Part shown: positions 55,805-64,000 of the stretch, piece by piece
Layout: each line of letters starts with the position of its first letter
Position numbering within the stretch: the stretch's first letter is position 1
Origin: Zingiber officinale
Lineage: Eukaryota > Streptophyta > Magnoliopsida > Zingiberales > Zingiberaceae
Assembly (NCBI RefSeq): GCF_018446385.1
Contig: NC_055991.1
Coordinates: forward strand, 119,765,794 to 119,829,793
Direction of reading: 5' to 3'
DNA: 64,000 bases
Made by a program: the position numbers and the translations under genes
Notes under the pieces: model-generated
Told to the model about the DNA's origin: nothing
Databases searched by the model: none
What the model saw: only the letters and a program-made list of their open reading frames with translations

Positions 55805-56808
55805 TGTAACGCCCGAAAATTCTCAAAACTATTTTAGAAATATTCTATGATTTTTCTGGAATCTTAGGATATTTTTACAGAATTTTTAGAGTAGCGGAAG
55901 TAGCAAAAACAAATAGAAAACGAAAACGGCCTAAGCGAGAATTGAACCCGAGACCTATGGTTTACGGATAATTCTAGTAACCAGTTGAACCCAGCAGGGC
56001 CGTGCTAAAAGGAAAGGGAAACAATTAAATTTATATTCAAGTTGGGCCGGAATTACCACTTAATATAAATAAGAAATTATTAAGTGAACGTTTTATTTTT
56101 GTTAATCGTGATTCTCTTCTCCTTACCCTAGCCTCACGCCACCCCTCTCCTTTCCTCCTCCTTCTCTCGGCGCACCAAGCCAAGGGCCCTAGGAGCACCT
56201 CCCGGCAACATCAAAGGCACGAGGACGCTCCCCTCCGCGAGAGGAACGCATAGACGCGAGAAGATCGTTGAAGAGATCTCTCCTCCGTGAAACCTAGCGA
56301 TTATAATCGTAAGAAATTACGAACAGGAGGTAAGAAACCCCTCACCTGCAGTATAAGTAGCTTCCGTGTGAATTCCATATTTTAGTTTAGTAATATGTAG
56401 ACTTTCGGCACAAGGATGCGAATTAGTGCATACTAAGTGTTCGATTAAATTATTTAGCACAGAAAAATGCAACTTAGGCATTTTAATAGCTCAGTAAATG
56501 CAATAGAAGCATTTAAATAGTTTAGTTAGCCTTGCCACAACATATATGGGACTACGGTCCAATGGGTGGGCACCCACAGTCGCCTCTAGGTTCAGATAAC
56601 CTAGTAGAAGCAAGGTAAATTAATTAGCTATGATTCAGTATTTTATTTTCAGTAGTGGCACTGTACATGATTAGATATCCATTGGGCTGGGCTCCCATAG
56701 TCGGTCCCTAGGTTTAGATAACCTAGTAAACCTTGCTAAATTCGGGATTTGCAACCCCGGGTTAGTTGAGGATGCGCGCATAGCATGTACAGTTGCCGGG
56801 CCCATTAG

Positions 56809-59202
56809 TGTTGGAGTGTATACTGAAAGTCTAAGCTTTGTAAACATTCATTATGAATAAAGAATCACATTTGGTCAAATTGTCTATATTTGTTTGTAGT
56901 TGTTCATTTAATTTATATTGTAGATAACATAGTATGTGGTGTCACATACAGAAGATGATGTTATCAGTACCTTATAAATTATAAACAGTAGCTCACGACT
57001 AAAATGGAAAGGAACAAACCATTAGAAGGTCGTAGTGTAATTAGATATTAGTTTATCTTGACTATATAATTACACTAGTACCTATTGAGTAGGACCATTA
57101 GAGGTCGTTTCTTTTATACTGACTTTATAAAGGAACAAAGACCTCAGTTATTATGGAAGTGTGTGCTCTTAATCCTAATATAATAACAAGCACATATGTT
57201 TGATATTTATTTCTTTAATTTATCAATGGGTGAGATTTAGTTCGATGAATCAATAAACTCGATAAGTTGGGAAATGATATCACTTATAGTGTGTGTTGTT
57301 GATTATAGAAGGAAACTGTGTCCTAGAGATACTAGGTTGATAATGTCCTCAAGAGGAGCTCATAAAGATTGTCATGTTAAACCCTGCAGGTGGACTTAGT
57401 CCGACATGATAATAAGGTTGAGTGGTACTACTCTTGGACTTAGATATTAATTAAATGAGTTGTCGAACTCACTTAATTAGTGGACATTCGATATCTTAAA
57501 CACAGGGAGACTAACACACTCATAATAAGAAGGAGCCCAAAAATGTAATTTGGGATTGGTGCGGTAGTTCAATGATAGTTCTCTAGTGGAATGAATTATC
57601 ATTGATAAAATTAAGTTGTGTGTTCGGGGCGAACACGGGATGCTTAATTTTATCGGGAGACCAAAGCCAATTCCTCCTCTCGGTCCCTATCGTAGCCTCT
57701 TATTTATAGAGTTCTATACCCACCTATACCCACCTTCTATACCCACCCAATAGGGGCCGGCCAAGCTAGCTTGGGAACAAGCTAGGGCCGGCCTAGGTAT
57801 AAGATTGGGTGGCCGGCCCTAGCTTGAACCCAAGCTAGTAGGGCCGGCCAAAATAAATTAAAAAGAATTTTAATTTTAATTTTTTTTTATGTGGAAGAAA
57901 TAATTTATTAAAGAGAATTTGAATTAAATTATCTCTCTTGTAAAATTTACAAAAGATTAAAGAAAGAGATTAGATCTCTTTCCTTATTTGTAGATTGGTG
58001 AGATATTTTATTTTCTCTTTAAAAATTATTCACATGTTGTAAAATTAAAATTATGGAAATTTCTTTTTATTAACCATGAAGAGATTTTTGAAGAGAAATT
58101 TTATTTTTAAAATTTCCGGAAACAAATAAGGAAAGTTTTAATTGTTGATTGAAACTTGTCCAATTTGCTTCCCATTGATGTGGCCGGCCATTAGAGATTA
58201 GTTGGGGAAATATTATTTTATTTTTCTCAATTAAATCATGTCAAGGGAATTAAGGAAATTTTATTATAATTAAATTTCCTAATTTGCCTAGGCCAAGGAA
58301 TATAAAAGAAGGGGTGAGGGTGCCTTCACAAGACACAACCTCTATTGTTTTCTCTCCCTCTCTTATTCTTTGGTGTGGCCGGCCAAGATCCTTTCCCTCT
58401 CTTCCTCTTGTGGTGGCCGAACATCTCTATTCTCTTGGAGCTCTTGTGGTGGCCGGATACTACTAGGAGAAGAAGAAGAAGGAGAGGAAGCTAGCATCTC
58501 TTGGAGCTTGGTTAGTATTTTGGTTTTTCTCCTTGGTGAAGTTTTCCTTTGTGGCCGAACCTTGCTTGGAGGAGAAGAAGGTGGTTGGTGGTTTCTCATC
58601 TCGGTAGATCATTGCCCACACAACGTCCGAGGTTAGAAGAGGAATACGGTAGAAGATCAAGAGGTTTTTCTACAAGGTATAACTAGTAATTTTTCTTTCC
58701 GCATCATGCTAGTTATTTATGGAAATAATACCAAATATAAGAGGCTTACGTTCTAGAATTTCGAATATGTTTTTCGAAGTTGTGTTCTTTTGGTTTTTCT
58801 TTTCCTTGTGATTTGATTGTTCTCTTTGGTTAACCTAAAGTTATTTTAGGAAATTAAATATTATCTTTCTATAAAAGGTTTTGTCTAGTCGGTGGTGGTT
58901 GCTCCCATATCCAAGAAGGCCATGTGCCTCGCCACGTCAGTACTGGGAACCAATTATGGAAATTAATATTTAATGGAATTAATAACTTAAGGAGACTTGG
59001 ATCAAACGTGTTAAGTTCCGCAGGAGATCCAAATCAAAACCTAAAAGAACAAATAGATTAAGTTTTGGATCAAACGTGTTAAGTTCCGCAGGCGATCCAA
59101 AATTTAATTTAAAAGAACACATGGTAGCTAGGAAAAGGTTCAGACCTTTGTACAAAATTTTTGTACAGTGGAACCTATAGGTTTTCCGAGTAGCAACCAA
59201 CA
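56809..59202. mobile_element. Solo LTR (2.4 kb) nested in the gypsy LTR
   Basis: TGTTGGAGTG ... GCAACCAACA flanked by the perfect 5-bp duplication ATTAG (56804-56808 and 59203-59207). No primer site, polypurine tract or proteins inside. It contains a GGCCGGCC-rich stretch (57750-57850) and a duplicated TTAAGTTCCGCAGG-GATCC phrase near 59010-59100. Ends and length suggest a copia-type LTR left by recombination between two LTRs. Confidence 0.85.
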
Positions 59203-59929
59203 ATTAGCAGTATGATTATGTATTTTAATCTATTATATTATAGTTTTTCAAAACTCATAAAGATCAGTTATGTTAGTTGAGTTTGAATTCAGTTCCAGAC
59301 TAGTTTAATTCATGTTCAGCTCAGTTTTCCTTGTTGTTACACATGATAATTATGGTTAGCTTTGTATGCTATGCTTTAGTGTTCATGTTCAGCTTTTATT
59401 ACACATGTTTAGATGATAGTATGTCATGACTAGCTTTGGTTTCTATGTATGATAACATGCCATGTTTCAGTCTAATCAGTGCACTTTCAAACAGCATGTT
59501 TTAAAAGCATATTGCATCGAATGCACGTTTTAGTGAGGTAGATGGTTTCTTACTAAGCGAAAGCTTATAGATACTTTCTTTTCCTTATACTACAGATAAA
59601 GGTAAAGGAAAGATGGACTAGCGGAGGCTGGAGGACAATGCTACGAAGATGTGTGTGGGTAGGAACTTGGAAAGAAGATCTTAGGGAACTCTAGCAAGCT
59701 TTGTTTAAACATTAGTACTTTTTAGTATTTTAGCAATTTGCACTTTAGTATGTTGATCGCCATGAATTAGTTAACCATGCACTCTATTATGCTTAGAACA
59801 TTGTTCTTTATGATGTTAGAATGTTAGTTGTGGTTGTTAGAGTGTTTCCTAGCCATCTTAGAACATGTAATGTGATTGAAGCACGAAATAGTGCTGAAAT
59901 AAGGGGTTCTGGTTCGAAATAAGAAACCC

Positions 59930-60290
59930 AGATCGATCTACAGATCGATCAGAGTTGGGTTGTGCCACTGGATCGGTCAGCTGACCGATCCAGTCGCGAA
60001 CAGAGAGTTAGCGTCTGTTATGGATCGGTCAGCCGACCGATCCAGATGCGAACAGAGAAGTACAAAGCTCTTTGATCGGTCAGCCGACCGATCAGTGAGC
60101 CACTGGATCGGTCTACCGACCGATCAGTGTACTCCTGGATCGGTAGGTAGACCGATCCAACCGCATACAGAAGCAAATGTATTTATGGATCAGTCAGCCG
60201 ACCGATCCAGAGCTTTTCTCCGTGCCGGTATCAAGCTGGATCGATCACCGGATCGATCCGACAGCCCAATCGATTCATGGATCGATTGAA
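59930..60290. repeat. Palindrome array GGATCGGTC-NN-GACCGATCC
   Basis: Eight palindromes in the U5-side of the gypsy LTR. Stems include GGATCGGTC/GACCGATCC, GGATCGATC/GATCGATCC and CAATCGAT/ATCGATTG, with centres AGCT, AGCC or TACC. Stem sequences change in matched pairs between copies. Confidence 0.85.
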
Positions 60291-60508
60291 ATGCCTGATT
60301 ACAGCTAGCAGGACATCCGAGAGGCATAGATTATCTTCCCTAGCATGTGTACAACTCCTAGGTACACCTAGAATATTAAGTTCAGATTTTACAGTAATCA
60401 GTTTAGTAAAATTTTAATCAATCCAGATTTCCGCAATAGTAATTTAGCACAGCATAATGTAGCGATCGACCTCACAGCCTAGTCAGGAGAAGGCGGGTCG
60501 TTACAGAG

Positions 60509-60520
60509 TGGTATCAGAGC
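60509..60520 (+). other. Primer-binding site of the gypsy element
   Basis: TGGTATCAGAGC, complementary to initiator tRNA-Met, three bases after the LTR end. Confidence 0.9.
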
Positions 60521-60899
60521 AGTTTCCATACTTCCTACACACACATCAGCATTGTACCTGCAGCTTCCAAGTAAGAATACCTCTCACTTTGTATGTTTAT
60601 TGCTTTTCTGTTATGGATAACTAAAGCATGCTTGTTTATGATAGTAGTTAACATGATAACAATAGTTTCTCTATTATGCTTGTGTTAGTCATGTATGTCC
60701 TGCATGTCTTTAGAAATGGCACGAGGACGCCTTGCTAGAAGGGCACCAGCCACTGAGCCCCAGCATGAGGCAGGCAGTTCAGTGCCTCCCCTAGACCTTA
60801 CAGCACTAGTGACTCAGTTACAGCAGCAGCTAGCTGAACAGAAAGGCTAGTCAGCAGAACACTCCCACTGTCACCCCGGAGCCTAACTTAGCGACACCA

Positions 60900-62061
60900 G
60901 TGGTCTTAGAGGTTCCACCAGTCCAGCCTACGACACCAGTAGCCCCAGCAGCAGGAACGCAGAGAGAAGCCTATCTGATCCAGTGGCAGAGAGTCAAGCC
61001 AGAGAATTTCTCAGGCAGCAATGAACCATGGGATGCTCAGGCATGGTTCAAAACACTGGAAAGTACGATGGAGCTTCTGGACTGGCCAGAACATGAGAAG
61101 GTGAAGTGCGCCTCCTTCTGTCTGACAGGAGATGCACGTATATGGTGGGAGAGAATCAGAGCGAAGCGCCCAGTGAACCAGATGACATGGGCTGACTTCG
61201 AGAAGGAATTCTTTGAGGAGTTCTTTCACATGCGAGTCACCAACCGTCACTACGACGAGTTCACTGAGTTTTGTCAGGGCAACCTATCAGTTGAGGAAGC
61301 CGTGAAGAAATTCAACAGGTTGGCTCGTCTATGCCCTGAATTGGTCAGCACAGAAAGGGAACGAATCCGGTTGATGCTCAAGATGCTGAGGCCGGAAATA
61401 GCAATGAACGTGGCTGGTGGCGTTCATAGGCCACAAACCACAGAAGAATTAGTGAGCAGTGCTCTAATCACTGAGCATTACCAGAATAGCATCAAGCAGC
61501 AGAAGCAAGTCCTCTCAGAAGCTAAAGGTCAAGGAGGCTCAGGCACTCAGAAGCAGCAGGGTCACAGCTCCAACTGGATAGGGAACTCCAGCAACAAGCG
61601 CAAACCAGGGAGTTACCCAAAAGGAGGGCCAGCCAGCAAGCAGCCCAGTTATCCAAAGTGTGCTACTTGTGGGAAATTCCATCCTGGAGTTTGTCGTAAG
61701 GGCACACGAGGATGCTTTGAATGCGGACAGGAAGGGCATATGGCCAAGCAGTGTCCAAACAAGACCAGTCTTCCTCAGCCACAGCCGATTCAGTATGGAG
61801 ACCAGCCAGCTCAGTTACATCAGATGCAGGCCGCTTTAGATGGTCCACATATCAGCCAGGGCAGATTAGAAGCCCCTCCAGCTACGACCAATGCGAGGAT
61901 CTACTCACTCACCAGAGAGGACGCAGTAAATGCCTCGACAGTTGTTACAGGTCAGATTAGTATTTTACAGCAAAGTACAACTGTCTTATTCGATACTGGG
62001 GCAACCCATTCATACATATCCAGGGCATTTGCTGAGAAGTTAGCAGTACCTCCAGAGGTAC
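60900..62061 (+). mobile_element. Gypsy gag-protease frame (fossil)
   Basis: The frame covers a retrotransposon gag domain (AWFKTLESTMELLDWPEHEK, ARIWWERI, FEKEFFEEFFHMRV, FNRLARLCPELV), a basic linker, two zinc knuckles (CATCGKFHPGVC and CFECGQEGHMAKQCP), and a protease active site (VLFDTGATHSYIS). It then runs into the next element's LTR. The reading also continues upstream of 60900 without the first ATG being certain (an ATG occurs at 60717). Confidence 0.85.
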
Positions 62062-64000
62062 TGTTACGCTCCGCAAGTATACAGAAATGTCGCAAGTAAT
62101 ATAAAAGATTATCGTATCCACAGGGACTGGAATAAGCACTAGAAATGTCTCAATACGAATTAGCTAAACAACTATCCAATTGTTTAAAATGCAAAGTGAA
62201 GGTAAACAAATCTAATATTAAAGATCAACAAACAAGAGTTTAGTGTTTTGGGTTATGATAAAGGGAGATTCTAGGAGTTACGGTTTCTTTGTAAGATTTC
62301 TTGAATGTAAATGGTTCACCAATTCTTATCCCTCAATTGCCAAACACTAGTAGAAAGTTGTCGGTTCTCTCTTGCAATAGATAACCGGCTAAGGACTGAG
62401 AAATGTATCTAAATATGATCAATTAGACGTGAACCTACGTTGTCCTTACACAGAAGCGCACCTATTACTATGCCTTCCTCGGATATCAACATAGAAGCCC
62501 ACAACTTATTAATCTATCAAGATACAAGAAACTAATCACAAGATCCATCCTACTCTCTTGAATATTCCTATTTCCTCTTCAAGATTATCTCTCAAACGTC
62601 CTTACACGGACTTGCACCTGTCACGTGGATCCCTCGGATGATCGAGTGAGAGTTTATCTTTACAAAGTCCACAAGAAATCCAAACAATCAATCAAGAATG
62701 AGAATTAAGCACAAATCACCATTAATCATTCAAGATCTAATTGATACAAGCAAGACAATGTCATTGAAACAAGAAATTGGCAAATCCACAAGAGATTACA
62801 TCAATCCATCATACAAATACTCCCTTAATCCTAGAATACAAGATCTACTCCATGAATCGAGGAAGAATACCCGAAGAAATAAAGATTACAAGCATTTCTT
62901 AAATCCCCAATCCAAGAAACCAAGAAAAGGGGAAAAGAGAAAACTTATCTACGAAGAAGCCTCGTCTTCGGATCCAATCCTCGCTCCAGAGTCGAAATCG
63001 TCAAGAACTCCCCTCGAATCGCCTAGAAATCCTCCCAAGAATGGGAGGAAATCACCAAATCTTGCCTTCTCCCAAAGGGGGAGAGATCCCCTTTCAATTC
63101 ATGAAGGAGGGTTTAAATAGAGGAGGAAATCGGGCGCCACACGGTCCCATGACACGGCCGTGTGAGATTCACACGGCCATGTCCAGTTCCTTCTCTGCCA
63201 AAGCTGCACGTCCGTGTGACTCACACGGCCAGGACCCTTCTGTTCTCTGGAAATGCTACACGGCCGTGTGGTGCACACGGCCACCACCTGCTTGGCCTCT
63301 GGAAACCTCACACGACCATGTAGATCTACACGGCCATGTATGGCATCTGCTCTAATTTCTTCAAATCAAGACACGGCCGTGTGAGATTCACACGGCCATG
63401 TCCTCTTCCCTTCCTGTTAAAACTACAAGGCCGTGTGTGGTACACAACCTGATGCTCTCTCCCTTCAATTCCTTCCAAGCTTGTCCGAGGACGCATAATC
63501 TTCACCAATTTCGACTCCTGTGTACAGAAAATGCACAAAAAGCATATCTCCGAACCAAAAGAGTAAATATGCTAAAAGGAAAGCTGGAAGTATAAAAATG
63601 CATAGATCAAACATGCTCAAAGTATGTAAATGTGCGTAAAAACATGCATAAAAGAGTATATAATCTAAGCACATCACACCCCCAGACTTAAACCTTTGCT
63701 TGTCCTCAAGCAAAATGCTGCAGTCTAAATTCATATGTTCTACAACACATTCATAAAACCTAGTGCACTTTCCTAACTCTATCAAAAAGTTTCATTAACA
63801 AGCGTGATCATGGAAACAAGTAAAGTATGGTTCAAGCATAAGAATCTTGTGCACAGTGTAAAAGTAACTCAACACCCTTCAAGTTTCAATCCATGTCCTA
63901 GTCAAGTCGTCATCAAATTTAAATTCCTAGTGTTTCCAGTGAAAGACAAGTAACCAGTGATAGGCACTTACTCACCATTCACTTGGTTCATATTTCTCAA
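62062..64000 (-). mobile_element. Second gypsy-type element, left LTR and start of interior
   Basis: LTR 62062-63676 (TGTTACGCTCCGC...GCACATCA), followed by a polypurine-tract complement CACCCCCAGACTT (63677-63689) and TTGCTTGTCCTCAAGCAA, a phrase common next to the 3' LTR in plant gypsy elements. The element therefore lies on the - strand and its interior continues beyond the window. The candidate left target bases are GGTAC (62057-62061). No protein domain is inside the window. Confidence 0.75.
63139..63440. repeat. CACACGGCCGTGTG palindrome array
   Basis: About nine occurrences of ACACGGCC(G/A)TGT-type palindromes, in pairs separated by GAGATTC or similar and spaced by 20-50 bp, inside the gypsy LTR. 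It is another LTR hairpin array, with a stem unrelated to the others. Confidence 0.85.

Larger units (their letters stand above)
55805..62061 (+). mobile_element. Ty3/gypsy element, 5' LTR and gag-protease part
   Basis: 5' LTR 55805-60505 (TGTAACGCCCG...GGTCGTTACA), 4.7 kb as it stands and about 2.3 kb without the nested solo LTR. The initiator tRNA-Met primer-binding site TGGTATCAGAGC lies at 60509-60520. Gag to protease is at 60900-62061. The rest (reverse transcriptase, integrase, 3' LTR) is not in the window because another gypsy element is inserted at 62062. Chromovirus (Tekay-like) by gag style. The gag frame is long and well kept, implying a young copy. Confidence 0.85.

Noticed and set aside
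62698-63120. 140-residue + frame in the terminal gypsy LTR
   Set aside because: Lies wholly inside an LTR defined by its ends and polypurine tract; lysine-rich composition from AT bias, no domain.

Overview
The window is nuclear DNA of a flowering plant. It holds intron-containing host genes, a PPR gene, chloroplast-targeted proteins, nested LTR retrotransposons, MITEs and tRNA-derived SINEs. The repeat style and long GC-rich LTRs suggest a monocot, perhaps Zingiberales; that is a guess from repeat style and was not tested. There is no sign of bacterial, organellar or viral genome organisation.

Five host genes look intact, and all splice sites given are GT-AG and phase-consistent. (1) SmD3 core spliceosomal protein, + strand, 17673-28728, five exons; its last intron is about 10.3 kb because an 8.9-kb antisense LTR element sits in it. 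(2) An intronless E-type PPR protein, - strand, 29357-31570. (3) A TANGO2/NRDE-family protein, + strand, 34338-35767, five exons. (4) OEP21, chloroplast outer-envelope pore, - strand, 36380-40211, five exons. (5) An FKBP18-type thylakoid-lumen immunophilin, - strand, 45251-48337, six exons. They are unrelated housekeeping or organelle genes, not a pathway cluster.

Layout: 1-4165 is old transposon debris (Ty3/gypsy gag-protease, decayed hAT transposase, Ty1/copia RNase H tail). 4443-4860 is a palindrome array. 4861-7260 is AT-rich DNA with MITEs and a tiny SINE tail. 7260-17448 is a composite foldback element of tandem hairpins that carries a captured exon and is split by a copia element (9532-17155, TSD CATTT). 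SmD3 with its intronic element (18819-27761, TSD TGAAT) follows, then PPR, a second foldback element (32325-33775), TANGO2 and OEP21. 40564-44318 is a run of MITEs plus a third, diverged foldback element. FKBP18 follows. 48796-64000 is a retrotransposon graveyard: a GC-rich tandem-repeat block, a SINE, copia LTR pieces around a CACTA fragment, and a Ty3/gypsy element with a very long LTR that holds a solo LTR (TSD ATTAG) and is itself interrupted by another gypsy element running off the window.

The most unusual signal is that several apparently unrelated LTR families carry tandem arrays of short hairpins whose stems change in a compensatory way from copy to copy. The clearest is a 41-bp unit in the copia LTR with a constant 19-nt loop and at least four different but always complementary stems. 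A second unusual signal is the multi-hairpin foldback element family, three copies, one with an exon bearing intact splice sites.
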